Of a DNA stretch of 64,000 nt, positions 17,417-25,857 are shown in pieces (within the stretch, counting starts at the first letter, position 1; every line of letters starts with the position of its first letter). The stretch is from Streptomyces venezuelae (GTDB lineage Bacteria; Actinomycetota; Actinomycetes; Streptomycetales; Streptomycetaceae): contig NZ_CP029194.1 in assembly GCF_008642375.1 (NCBI RefSeq), positions 992,001 through 1,056,000 on the forward strand, in the 5' to 3' direction. A program made the position numbers and the translations under genes. The notes below the pieces were generated by a model. That model had not been told where the DNA came from. It was given only the letters and a program-made list of their open reading frames with translations, and searched no databases.

Positions 17417-18901
17417 CTACCAGTTGGCGGGGGCGTAGTCCTTCAGGAAGCAGCCGTAGAGGTCCTCGCCCGCCTCGCCGCGGACGACCGGGTCGTAGAC
17501 ACGGGCCGCGCCGTCGACCAGGTCGAGCGGGGCGTGGAAGCCCTCCTCGGCCAGGCGCAGCTTGTCGAAGTGCGGACGCTCGTCGGTGATCCAGCCGGTG
17601 TCGACCGAGGTCATGAGGATGCCGTCGGTCTGGAACATCTCCTGGCCGCTGGTCCGCGTCACCATGTTCATCGCGGCCTTCGCCGCGTTGGTGTTCGGGT
17701 GCCCGGCGCCCTTGTAACCCCGGCTGAAGACGCCCTCCATCGCCGAGACGTTGACGACGTAGGCGCGCCCGCTGGCCGCCTTCTTCGCGGCCTCTGCCAT
17801 CGCCGCGCGGAGCTTGCTGATCAGGATGAACGGCGCCGTGTAGTTGCAGAGCTGGGTCTCCAGGAGCTCCACCGGGGAGATCTGCTCGATGCTCTGCACC
17901 CACGTGTTGGTCTCGACGACGTCCGGCACCAGGCCGCCGGCGTCGATCGCGGTGCCGTCGAGGTGCTTGGCGATGGTGGCGTTGCCCGCGACGAGCGCGA
18001 GGTCGGCGACCTGCTGGGCCTCCAGGCCGCTCACGCCGACGGGCAGCGACGAGCCGCTGACGAGCTCGCCGACCGCGCCGGAGTTGAAGGCGCCGATGAC
18101 GTGGTGGGCGGGGAGCTCGCCCGCGGGCAGCGGTGCGCTCTCGCCGTCGACCAGGGCGGCGTAGGCGGAGGGCAGGCGGCGCACGGTCTGCGTCGCGTTG
18201 TTGATCAGGATGTCCAGGGGCCCGGCCTCGGCCATCTGGTCGGCGAGCGCCACGGCCTGGGCCGGGTCGCGCAGGTCGATGCCGACGACCTCCAGGCGGT
18301 GGATCCAGTCCGCGGAGTCGTCCATGGCCTTGAAGCGGCGGATGGCGTCCTTGGGGAAGCGTGTGGTGATCGTCGTGTGGGCGCCGTCGCGGAGCAGCCG
18401 CAGCGCGATGTACATGCCGATCTTGGCGCGGCCGCCGGTGAGCAGCGCGCGCTTGCCGGTGAGGTCGGCGCTCGCGTCCCGCTTGGCCCGGTTGAGCGTC
18501 GCACACGGCTGGCAGAGCTGGTGGTAGAAGTAGTCGACCTCGACGAAGCGCGTCTTGCAGACGTAGCAGGAGCGCGGACGCTGGAGTATCCCCGCGATCC
18601 GCCCCTCCTCCGTGATCGATGAGGGCAGGATGCCCTCGGTCTCGTCGTCGATGCGCTGCGCGGAGCCGGTGGCCGTGGCCTCGGTGACCGCCTTGTCGTT
18701 GGCGGTCTTGGCGGCCCGGCGCTCCTGGCGGCGGCGCTGCTTCACCGTCCGGTAGATGCCGGCGGTGGCGCGCCGGACCATGATCGCGTCCGGGTGGTCG
18801 ACGTCCAGCTTGTCGAGCTCGTCGAGGACGCTCAGGCAGACGGCCAGGCGCTCGGGGTCGACGCCCGGCCCGTAGTCCTGGGATTCTTCGGTCACCGTCA
18901 T
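17417..18901 (-). CDS. SDR-family oxidoreductase with N-terminal zinc-ribbon, catalytic Tyr replaced
   Basis: A 494-residue protein, twice the usual SDR length. Residues 1-105 are a charged helical extension. About 110-135 hold CYVCKTRF and LCQPC, a four-cysteine zinc-ribbon. The Rossmann SDR domain (about 150-480) has the nucleotide loop ALLTGGRAKIGMYIALRLL, the ILINNATQT motif, and the Ser of VNVSAMEG (Ser386). At the YxxxK position the sequence is TNAAK, with Thr404 and Lys408, so the catalytic tyrosine is missing. It may act as a binding or regulatory protein or use an altered mechanism. It is transcribed alone and ends at a strong hairpin. Confidence 0.87.
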   Translation of the reverse strand: MTVTEESQDYGPGVDPERLAVCLSVLDELDKLDVDHPDAIMVRRATAGIYRTVKQRRRQERRAAKTANDKAVTEATATGSAQRIDDETEGILPSSITEEGRIAGILQRPRSCYVCKTRFVEVDYFYHQLCQPCATLNRAKRDASADLTGKRALLTGGRAKIGMYIALRLLRDGAHTTITTRFPKDAIRRFKAMDDSADWIHRLEVVGIDLRDPAQAVALADQMAEAGPLDILINNATQTVRRLPSAYAALVDGESAPLPAGELPAHHVIGAFNSGAVGELVSGSSLPVGVSGLEAQQVADLALVAGNATIAKHLDGTAIDAGGLVPDVVETNTWVQSIEQISPVELLETQLCNYTAPFILISKLRAAMAEAAKKAASGRAYVVNVSAMEGVFSRGYKGAGHPNTNAAKAAMNMVTRTSGQEMFQTDGILMTSVDTGWITDERPHFDKLRLAEEGFHAPLDLVDGAARVYDPVVRGEAGEDLYGCFLKDYAPANW

Positions 18902-18961
18902 GGCCTTCGGGTTCCTCGTTCGCTCGTACGTCGCCGTTCGCGGGCTTTCAAAGACCCAACT

Positions 18962-19687
18962 TTACGGAGCGGGGGGCCGCGCCTCCAAACCCGTTCGGGG
19001 GGCGTGGTCGAAGACACAGTCCCCGCACAGTCCACCGCCGGGACAGCGGTAGTAGAGGCAGCAGCTGGAGCGGCGCAGCCGGGGGCCGCGGACCGTGCCG
19101 GCGAGGTCCGGGTGGTCGAGGAGCCCGGAGACGAGGGCGGCGGCCCGCTCGGCGACCTCCGGCCGGTCCCTCGCGCGCGCCCAGCGGGTGAGCTCGCGCA
19201 GGGCGCCGGCGAGGGCCGAGCCGGCGTTGCCCCAGAGGAGCCGGGGCGAGATCCGGCCGTCGCGGCGCAGCGCCGCGTGCAGCGGGACGAGGTGGGCCTC
19301 CTGGACGGCCTCGCGGAGGGCGTCGACCGTGGCGGGGCGGGTCTCCGCACCGGACCACCACAGGTCGTCGGGGGAGGTCAGGGCCCCGTCCCAGTACAGC
19401 TCGCCGGGGGCGAGGCCGGGGAAGGCGCCGTACAGCGCGGCCGGCCCCAGCGCGGTCGACCAGAGCCTGGCCGCGAGGCCGAGGTGGGCGACGGAGGCCC
19501 CGACCCGCCGCTCGGGGGCGTGGAGCCGGGCGGCGACCCGGTCGACGCGCGCGGCGAGGGGGCCGTCCTCCCCCGCGTACAGCAGGGCGAGGGGGCGGTG
19601 GTCCCCTCCGGTCTCCGGCGCGGTGGTCCGCAGCGCGAAGAATCCGCCCACCGACCCGCTCTCGACGAGATCCAGCTCCGGTCCCAC
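18962..19687 (-). CDS. FhuF-like (2Fe-2S)-binding protein, probable ferric-siderophore reductase
   Basis: A 241-residue protein. The start GTG at 19687 gives MGPELDLVES and has a GGGGG run about 7 bp upstream. The C-terminus carries the iron-sulfur signature SSCCLYYRCPGGGLCGDC, with the CC and CxxxxxC cysteines that hold the 2Fe-2S cluster in FhuF-type reductases. The preceding 200 residues are alpha-helical and include HLVPLHAALRRDGRISPRLLWGN, the conserved FhuF core. Its likely job is reducing Fe(III)-siderophores in the cytosol to release iron. No siderophore transporter is next to it; it stands alone. Confidence 0.87.
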   Translation of the reverse strand: MGPELDLVESGSVGGFFALRTTAPETGGDHRPLALLYAGEDGPLAARVDRVAARLHAPERRVGASVAHLGLAARLWSTALGPAALYGAFPGLAPGELYWDGALTSPDDLWWSGAETRPATVDALREAVQEAHLVPLHAALRRDGRISPRLLWGNAGSALAGALRELTRWARARDRPEVAERAAALVSGLLDHPDLAGTVRGPRLRRSSCCLYYRCPGGGLCGDCVFDHAPRTGLEARPPAP

Positions 19688-19912
19688 GCGTCTGCCCCCA
19701 GCTTTCTCGTCTCCGCGGCGGGTCCTGCCCGCCCGTCCATGATTCTTCCGCACCGGGGACAGGGTGCCGGAATGATCCCGTTCCACCCCTTCCGACCTGC
19801 GCGGGCGTACTTCTCCGGGCGTACGCGCGCGCCGTGTACTGCGACGGCGGTAGCACGCGAAGCGTTCCCTGGTACGACGCCGAATCCGCCCGGAAGAGAG
19901 ATCGTGGAAGGT

Positions 19913-20926
19913 ATGAGCCCACTCCTGCTGTCCGTGCTCCTGTCCCTGGTCTCGGCGCTCGCCTACGCTGCCGCCGCGATCGTGCAGGAGCGGGTCGCGG
20001 CCTCCGCCGCCGGTCCGCGCTACGCGCCGCTGCGCAGCCCGGCGTGGTGGGTGTCCGTCCTGCTCAACGGTCTCGGCGCGACCCTGCACGTGGCCGCGCT
20101 CGCCTACGGTCCGCTCAGCCTGGTCCAGCCGCTGGGCGCCCTCACGATCGTCTTCGCGCTGCCCATGGCGGCCCTCTTCGTCGGCCGCCGGGCCGGGCGG
20201 CGGGCCTGGCGCGGCGCCCTCATGGCCACGGTCGGCCTCGCCGGCCTGCTGAGCCTGACGAACGGCTCCGACGCGCAGTCGCTCGCCGACGGGGAGCGGT
20301 GGCTGCTCGCGGCGGGCACGTCCGCCGTGGTGGCCGTCCTGTTCGCGGCGGCGCACCTGGTGGGCCGGTCCGTGCTGCGCAGCGTGATCCTGGCCGCCGC
20401 GGCCGGCGTCTCCTTCGGCATGGCCTCGGTCTTCACCAAGTCCGTGGCCGAGGAGTGGACCTCCGGCGCCCCGCTCGCCGAATGGACGGGCCTGCTCGTG
20501 CTCTCGGCGCTCGCCGTGACCGGACTGCTCCTCTCGCAGGCCTCCTACCGGGGCGCGGGGCTGGCCGCCCCGCTCGCCACGGTCACCGTGGTGAACCCGG
20601 TGGTCGCGGCGGCCGTGGGCCTCACGCTCTTCGGCGAGAGCTTCCGCTACGGCACGGCGGGCACCGTCGCCGCGCTGATCTGCGGCGCGGTCGCGGCGGG
20701 CGGCCTGGTCCAGCTCACCCTCGACCGCATGACGGTGGCGCCGGAGGCCCGGTCGGTGCCGGATCCGGAGTCATCCGCCTCGCGGTCGCCCTCGTCGGCG
20801 CCGAGGTCAGATGGAGACGCCCCGCGCCCTGAGGTAGGCCAGCGGATCGATGTCGGAGCCGTACCCGGGACCCGTCCGTACCTCGAAGTGGAGATGCGGT
20901 CCCGAGCTGTTGCCGGTCGACCCTGA
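19913..20926 (+). CDS. EamA/DMT-superfamily transporter
   Basis: A 337-residue membrane protein with about nine to ten helices. It starts at ATG 19913 (MSPLLLSVLLSLVSALAYA) and shows the DMT pattern: QPLGALTIVFALPMAALFVG at the end of the first repeat, and TVVNPVVAAAVGLTLFGESF in the second. The last 70 residues are hydrophilic and run 120 bp into the 3' end of the convergent M23 peptidase gene, so part of this tail may be non-functional extension. The substrate is unknown; family members move amino acids, sugars or drugs. A 225-bp gap with no clear gene separates it from the FhuF gene. Confidence 0.85.
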   Translation: MSPLLLSVLLSLVSALAYAAAAIVQERVAASAAGPRYAPLRSPAWWVSVLLNGLGATLHVAALAYGPLSLVQPLGALTIVFALPMAALFVGRRAGRRAWRGALMATVGLAGLLSLTNGSDAQSLADGERWLLAAGTSAVVAVLFAAAHLVGRSVLRSVILAAAAGVSFGMASVFTKSVAEEWTSGAPLAEWTGLLVLSALAVTGLLLSQASYRGAGLAAPLATVTVVNPVVAAAVGLTLFGESFRYGTAGTVAALICGAVAAGGLVQLTLDRMTVAPEARSVPDPESSASRSPSSAPRSDGDAPRPEVGQRIDVGAVPGTRPYLEVEMRSRAVAGRP

Positions 20927-22222
20927 GCGTCCGATGCGCTGGCCGCCCTGGACCCGCTGTCCCTCGCGGACGGCGAGCGCGGAGAGGTGCGCGTACTGGC
21001 TGTAGCGGCCGTCCTCGTGGCGCAGGACGACCTGGTAGCCGTACGCGCCGCCCCACCCCGCGGAGACGACCCGCGCGTCGGCGACGGCCTTGACCGAGGT
21101 GCCGGTGGGCACGGGGAAGTCGACTCCGGTGTGGTAGCCGCTGGACCAGGAGGAGCCGCGGGTTCCGTAGCTGGTGCCGATGCCGGCGGCGATGGGAGCG
21201 GAGTAGCGGTCCTTGTCCGGCGCGGCGGCGGGCCGCGGCTTGGAGGCGGGCCGGTCGACGGGCTTGGGCTTCGGCTTCGGCTTCGGCTTGGCGGACGTCT
21301 TGGCCGCGGGCTTCGCGGAAGGCTTGACGACCGGCTTGGGCGTGGTGGTGGCCGTGCTCCGGGGAGCCGGGGCTTTGGTGGCCGGCGCCTTCGCCGCGGG
21401 AGTCTTCACGGGAGGCGCCTTCGCGACCGGGCGCTTCGAGGGGGCGGCCTGTGCCGGCGGCGTGGGGGCCTTCACGGCCGGGGACGTCGCGACGCGCGGA
21501 GCCGTCTTGGCCGCCTCGGCAGGCCCGGTCGGCTTCTTCGGTGCGGCGATGCGCAGGGTGAGTCGCTGGCCGGGGTGGATCAGGTCGGGGTCGTCGCCGA
21601 CGACCGGCCGGTTCGACTCGTACAGCCGCTTCCAGCCACCCTGGACGCGCTCCTCGCGGGCGATCTTCGAGAGGGAGTCGCCGGGCGTGACCGTGTACAT
21701 CTCGCGGATCGTGGGCACGGTGGTGGGATCGGCGCGCCGGGCGGGTGCCTTCTCGGATAAGGCGCGCTGGCCCGGCAGAGAGGCGGTACGTGGCGCGTTC
21801 GCGCCGGTGGACGAGGCCTTTGCCGTGATCTCAGGGGCCTCACCGCCCCGGGCGAGCCCGGCGCGCGGCCCGCACGAGGGCCAGGCGCCGGGCCCCTGGC
21901 CCTTGAGGACGCGCTCGGCGATCGCGATCTGCTGGTCCTTGGAGGCGAGGTCGGCGCGCGGCGCGTAGTGCGTGCCGCCGTAGCTCTCCCAGGTGGACTG
22001 GCTGAACTGGAGGCCGCCGAAGTAGCCGTTCCCGGTGTTGACGTGCCAGCTGGAGGAGGACTCGCAGGCAGCGACCTTCTCCCAGACGTCCAGCGAGGCG
22101 GCCTGCACGGCTCCCGCGCCGATCAGCGGGAGCGCCATGCCGGCGCTTCCGGCGGTGACGGTGAGCGAGGCACGGTTGATCCGGCTCGGCTGGTGGCGGC
22201 GGTGACGTCCGCGTACGGCCAT
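20807..22222 (-). CDS. Secreted transglycosylase-LysM-M23 cell-wall hydrolase with a TTA codon
   Basis: A 471-residue exported wall hydrolase, starting at the ATG at 22222. After a signal peptide (to about 42, GAGAVQA) comes a resuscitation-factor-like transglycosylase domain (SLDVWEKVAACESSSSW to LQFSQSTWESYGG), then a LysM domain (YTVTPGDSLSKIAREE). A long Lys/Pro/Ala linker with a KPKPKPKP run follows, and then an M23 peptidase domain with HTGVDFPVP and the zinc-site HLHFEVRTG. It cuts peptidoglycan glycan and peptide bonds, as in germination or growth. Codon 155 (21760-21758) is TTA, so translation may depend on the bldA tRNA. Its 3' end overlaps the EamA gene by 120 bp. Confidence 0.93.
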   Translation of the reverse strand: MAVRGRHRRHQPSRINRASLTVTAGSAGMALPLIGAGAVQAASLDVWEKVAACESSSSWHVNTGNGYFGGLQFSQSTWESYGGTHYAPRADLASKDQQIAIAERVLKGQGPGAWPSCGPRAGLARGGEAPEITAKASSTGANAPRTASLPGQRALSEKAPARRADPTTVPTIREMYTVTPGDSLSKIAREERVQGGWKRLYESNRPVVGDDPDLIHPGQRLTLRIAAPKKPTGPAEAAKTAPRVATSPAVKAPTPPAQAAPSKRPVAKAPPVKTPAAKAPATKAPAPRSTATTTPKPVVKPSAKPAAKTSAKPKPKPKPKPVDRPASKPRPAAAPDKDRYSAPIAAGIGTSYGTRGSSWSSGYHTGVDFPVPTGTSVKAVADARVVSAGWGGAYGYQVVLRHEDGRYSQYAHLSALAVREGQRVQGGQRIGRSGSTGNSSGPHLHFEVRTGPGYGSDIDPLAYLRARGVSI

Positions 22223-22329
22223 GGGCCCCCCTTGGAACACAGCGACAGCCGTCCAAGTTAGGGGTGGCGCACGCTCCGTGACAAGGGCGCGGGCGGAACC
22301 TCAAGCCCCTTCTGTCACCTTGCCGTTGA

Positions 22330-22524
22330 CTACGGGCGGAGCCCGGCGGGGCCCGGCTGGGGCTGAGGCTCCGGTTCCGGAACGGGTCCGCCGGGCTCGG
22401 GCACCGGGCTGGGCACGGGGTCCGGCGGTACCGGCACGGGGTTGGGCGGGGGTACCGGCGGCGGGGAGGGCACGGGGGTCGGTACCGGCGAGGGCTGCGG
22501 ATCGGGGAAGGGGTGCGTCATCAC
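22330..22524 (-). CDS. Small proline-rich protein
   Basis: A 64-residue ORF of which nearly half is proline, in PxP patterns (PSPVPTPVPSPPPVPPPNP). The start at 22524 has GAGAGG about 6 bp upstream. There is no signal peptide or membrane segment. It lies between the M23 gene and the GNAT gene with separate flanking space, and a hairpin ends the neighbouring transcript. Such low-complexity ORFs in GC-rich DNA can be spurious; the ribosome site and placement support it only moderately. Confidence 0.45.
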   Translation of the reverse strand: MMTHPFPDPQPSPVPTPVPSPPPVPPPNPVPVPPDPVPSPVPEPGGPVPEPEPQPQPGPAGLRP

Positions 22525-22596
22525 GGACCTCTCGGTCGTCGGGATCCTCGCTCCCCAGGGTGACCCGGCGGACGGGCTCGCGCCCGCCGGGTCCTT

Positions 22597-22629
22597 CCTT
22601 CGGGGTGGGTACGGGTCCCACCCCGAAGG
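22597..22629. terminator. Hairpin terminator at the end of panD-GNAT
   Basis: A perfect 13-bp stem (22597-22609 with 22617-22629; CCTTCGGGGTGGG) has a 7-nt loop and ends one base before the stop codon of the GNAT gene on the minus strand, closing the panD-GNAT transcript. Confidence 0.85.
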
Positions 22630-22965
22630 TCACCAGAGGCCGGGGGTGGCCTTGAGCTGGAGCTTCGCCGCGCGGACGACGTCCGCCGGGGGGACGGGGG
22701 CCTCGTCCGGATGGCGCTCGGCCCACTTGGCGGCGTACGGGCAGAGCGGCACGACGGGCACACTCTCGCCGGCGGCGATCGTGTAGAACTCGCGCACGAG
22801 CGCTCCGGCGATGCCCTTCCCCTCGTGCCCGTCCTCGACGATGGTGTGGACCGCCACGAGGGCGTGGGGTTCGGCGTCGAGGACGAAGTAGACGACGACA
22901 CCGACGCAGGTGTCCCCCTCGAAAGCCTCCAGGCGCCCGTTCGTCCGGTCGTCGCGGATCTTCAG
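22630..22965 (-). CDS. GNAT-family N-acetyltransferase, short single-domain type
   Basis: About 111 residues, read from the CTG codon at 22965 for want of a better start. No ATG, GTG or TTG is in frame between here and the panD gene; another CTG is at 22998 and an ACG lies between. The protein has the compact YidJ-like GNAT core: LKIRDDRTNGRLEAFEGD, VGVVVYFVLDAEPHALVAVHT, then the acetyl-CoA loop EDGHEGKGIAGALVREF and VVPLCPYAAKWAERHPD, where the cysteine/proline/tyrosine segment is typical. It follows panD closely and is probably co-transcribed. The substrate is unknown. Confidence 0.75.
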   Translation of the reverse strand: MKIRDDRTNGRLEAFEGDTCVGVVVYFVLDAEPHALVAVHTIVEDGHEGKGIAGALVREFYTIAAGESVPVVPLCPYAAKWAERHPDEAPVPPADVVRAAKLQLKATPGLW

Positions 22966-22994
22966 CTCGGCCGTGCGGCGGGCTCTCCCTCGGC

Positions 22995-23420
22995 TCAGAT
23001 CTGTGCGGGCACGGCGTGCGGGGCGCGGACCGTGTCGCTCCCGGGCACGGGCGCGGAGGCGTCCTCCCCGAGCTCCACGATGCGGTTGTCCGCGTCGACG
23101 TGCACGACGCGCGGCGTGAACGAGCGCGCCTCGGCGTCCTCGACCTGCGCGTAGCTGATGAGGATCACGAGGTCGCCGGGGTGCACGAGGTGCGCGGCCG
23201 CGCCGTTGATCCCGATGACCCCGGAGCCGCGCTCGCCCTCGATGACGTAGGTCTCCAGCCGGGCCCCGTTGTCGATGTCGACGATGTGCACGAGCTCGCC
23301 GGGCAGCAGATCGGCCGCCTCCATCAACTCGGCGTCGACGGTGACCGACCCGACGTAATGAAGATCGGCCTGGGTCACGGTCGCCCGGTGGATCTTGGAC
23401 TTGAACAGAGTGCGCAGCAC
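22995..23420 (-). CDS. panD: Aspartate 1-decarboxylase precursor
   Basis: PanD makes beta-alanine from aspartate for pantothenate and CoA. The 141-residue zymogen begins with a GTG ([17 protein letters not shown]), with a ribosome site AGAGGAG about 6 bp upstream. Self-cleavage occurs between Gly24 and Ser25 in [10 protein letters not shown], giving the pyruvoyl group. Further conserved blocks are [26 protein letters not shown] and [10 protein letters not shown]. The last 25 residues are a weakly conserved tail. The first codons and leader are duplicated in degraded form near 29.65 kb. Confidence 0.96.
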   Translation of the reverse strand: MLRTLFKSKIHRATVTQADLHYVGSVTVDAELMEAADLLPGELVHIVDIDNGARLETYVIEGERGSGVIGINGAAAHLVHPGDLVILISYAQVEDAEARSFTPRVVHVDADNRIVELGEDASAPVPGSDTVRAPHAVPAQI

Positions 23421-23969
23421 TTTGGACTCCTCTAAGACGGCTCCCTGCCTGCTTTCTGCAGGTCAAGGGCGGCCCCGACCTTACACCGACGCCCCTGTCC
23501 GTGGTTTGTGAGGAACATCGCTCTGGTCGGGCTAGACGGCTTCCTACCTGGGCTTTCACTCCGCCACCGACGCCTGTACAGGGAACGCCCGGCGACTCAT
23601 ACTGACCGAACGCCGACTTACCTGATGGCCCATCAAACATGCGGGAGCCCCCTCCGCACACACGGACGACGTGCGTCCACGCCCCACCGACCTGTCGGGC
23701 ACCGACATCACTCTGGTCCATGGAGCATGGTCCGTTTGGCCATCAGTCGGTCGGCACTCGACCGCCCTGGAAGCCGGCTCGCTGCCAGCTGCCCGCCGGG
23801 CCCCTCGGCGGCGTGGAACTCGCGAGCGAGGCGGGGTCAAGGTGCCGACACCGGCCCGCCCAGGCCGAAGCCCAGGTCACGCGCCCCTGCGCACTTGCGT
23901 GCGCCGCTCCTCCCTTTCGTACGGTCCGACCGATGGTGAACCGCCCTCGCACACCGTGAAGGAGAGCTG
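23421..23969. other. Gap upstream of panD, no convincing gene
   Basis: About 550 bp. The first 60 bp are the panD leader, containing TTGACC and a CCTGC/GCAGG stem. Near 23625 the sequence CTGATGGCCCATCA is a near-palindrome like operator sites. The rest has scattered short open frames on both strands, none with coding character, and ends with the ribosome site AAGGAG of the next gene. Confidence 0.5.
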
Positions 23970-25200
23970 TTGAAGCCGACCGAGGAAGTGCTCCGGGACC
24001 TGACCCAGCCCTCGAACGTCTCCGTCCACTCCGACGACACGCTCGTCGGGAAGGTGAATGCCGCCATCACGGCGGACGACAAGAAGCGGAAGGAGAACGA
24101 GGACGAGCCGCTCCGCAGGAAGCCCGGTCTCGTCCCGATCCCGCAGACGGAACTGCCCCGGCAGTTCGAAGTGACCCTCTGGGACGTCCTCCACACCCTC
24201 GCCCGGGCCACGGCCCTGTCGTGGCGCCCTCACCCTCGCCAAGCACATGCTGCGCAGCCATTTCCCCGACCATTCGGTGACGATCGTCCCCGCCGACACG
24301 GCGTTACGCGCGGGCCGGGCCCTCACCAGCAGGGACAAGGGCGAGAAGGTGAGGTACCGCTACCGGCCCCACTACTTCGCCGAGGTCTGGCGGCCGGGCG
24401 AGGCGTCCCGCGTCTTCCTCCTTGCTTGCAAGGGCAACCACAGCGACTCCGCCACCTCCGCCGAGCAGCTGGCCTCCGCCTCCGACCACGCCGAAGCGGT
24501 CCACATCGGCTCGTGGAACGAGACCCCCGGCCTGCTGTTCAGCACGCAGCTCCCGACGGACGGCGGCGCGATGACCGTCCACACCCTCCAGGCACTCGGC
24601 ATCGGAGGTCTGCTGTCCCCGGCGGAAGGCCGGGAGGCGAACCTGAACGCCCCGCCGTTCCAGGCGAACGTGATGCCTGACATCCACCCGCCGACCGAGG
24701 GCCTGGTGGCACCGGAGCCCGTACGGGGCTGCCACGTGCAGGCGAAGGACTACGCCTGGTTCCAGGAGTCACTGGCCCACACCACGGCGGCCGGGCTCAT
24801 GGCCTTCACGGGATCCGGCCACGCCACCGCCCGGCACCTGACCGATCGGCAGGGCCGCAGGCGGTTCACCGGTCTCGAGCACGCAGCCAGCATGAGCATC
24901 CAGGACGCCGCCCACACTCTCTTCGGCAACGAGTACGTCGGCACTGACCACGTCTTCCGCCTGAACGGGCCTCGCGTCGAGGCGTTCTCCGGCGTGGACG
25001 AGGAGGTCTTCCGGCTTCTCGCCAGAGGCGACATCGAGGAATATCGCTCTCTCGTCCACGCGAGCCGCCGCGTCCGCCCCCACCTCACCTTCGACAAGGA
25101 TTGGGGCGGCCCCGTCTCCGTCCATGCCGACGGATCGGTCCTCGCCTTGCGGCTGCTGCCGGGGCAGGACGAGAAGCCGCGTCCGGGCTCCCCGCGCTGA
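23970..25200 (+). pseudogene. Frameshifted gene of unknown function with a TTA codon
   Basis: Starting at TTG 23970 (AAGGAG 5 bp upstream), the frame encodes LKPTEEVLRDLTQPSNVSVH to LWDVLHTLARATALS. Near 24221 a single-base shift is needed to continue into GALTLAKHMLRSHFPDHSV and on to an uninterrupted 310-residue stretch ending at 25200. Joined, it would be about 410 residues, soluble and without membrane segments, with VWRPGEASRVFLLACKGNH and HASRRVRPHLTFDKDWGGP as the most protein-like parts. A TTA leucine codon lies at 24303. I do not recognise the family. The shift may be a real mutation or a base error; neighbours on the right are clearly decayed. Confidence 0.65.
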
Positions 25201-25269
25201 CCTCGGAAGGCTGCAGGGACCAGCTCATCTCAGAGCCGATCCCTGCGGCAGGACTACGTACACGCCGGC

Positions 25270-25707
25270 TCAGAGCGACGCCTCGGCTCCGAGGCTTCCG
25301 GCGCCGATGGCTCCCCTCAGCACGTGGGCGATCTCCTCGGGCTTGAGGTCGATGCCGTCGAGCCCCTCCAAGGTCAGCGGGACCTCCTCCAGCGCATACT
25401 CGCCGCGGCCCTCGGCGCTGAACTCGGGGCCGGTGCGGTCGCCGAAGGACCAGGTCGCGATGCGGGCGAGGTAGAAGAGCTGGCGCTCGCCGTCGGCCTC
25501 CATCGTGTGGAGGAGGCGGATGATGTCGGCCTTTCCCGCGATCTCCTCGTGGATCTCCCGGTGGAGGGCGGCTTCCCTGGACTCGTCGCTGGGCTCGACA
25601 CCGCCGCCGGGCAGGACCCAGTACTCGGGAATGCCGGGCCTGGTGCGGCGGATGACCAGCATCGTGTCGTCGGCGGTGACGAGGACGGCGCGGACTCGTT
25701 CGATCAT
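25270..25707 (-). CDS. Nudix hydrolase
   Basis: A 145-residue protein with the complete Nudix box: GGGVEPSDESREAALHREIHEEI matches GX5EX7REUXEEXGU, whose glutamates bind the catalytic Mg2+. The N-terminal MIERVRAVLVTADDTMLVI and WVLPGGGVE strands complete the fold. It probably hydrolyses a nucleoside diphosphate derivative; the substrate is not evident. It may have been followed by, or fused into an operon with, the SDR whose tail remains just upstream on the same strand. Its coding frame is intact although it lies in a decayed patch. Confidence 0.88.
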   Translation of the reverse strand: MIERVRAVLVTADDTMLVIRRTRPGIPEYWVLPGGGVEPSDESREAALHREIHEEIAGKADIIRLLHTMEADGERQLFYLARIATWSFGDRTGPEFSAEGRGEYALEEVPLTLEGLDGIDLKPEEIAHVLRGAIGAGSLGAEASL

Positions 25708-25737
25708 TTCGGTTCGTCTCCTTGCTTGTTGACGGTC

Positions 25738-25857
25738 TCAGTGGAGCAGCCAGCCGCCGTCGAGGTGAACGGACTGCCCCGTGATGAACGAGGCGGAGGG
25801 GCCCACGAGGAACGCCACCAGGGCCGCGACGTCTCGGGCCGGCCACGGCGCGGGACG
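25738..25857 (-). pseudogene. C-terminal remnant of an SDR oxidoreductase
   Basis: The minus strand reads ARDVAALVAFLVGPSASFIT followed by GQSVHLDGGWLLH and a stop. This is the standard last 40 residues of a classical SDR (the ITGQ..HLDGG end). Upstream of about 25857 the similarity stops abruptly, so the nucleotide-binding and catalytic parts are gone. Confidence 0.75.

Noticed and set aside
22201..22330. c-di-AMP riboswitch in front of the Rpf-like M23 gene
   Set aside because: Such elements precede some rpf genes, but the upstream gap is only about 107 bp and shows no ydaO-type conserved segments.
23671..23973. Plus-strand frame with TDITLVHGAWS, like an alpha/beta-hydrolase start
   Set aside because: Only one short motif matches; no nucleophile region follows and the frame turns into low complexity.
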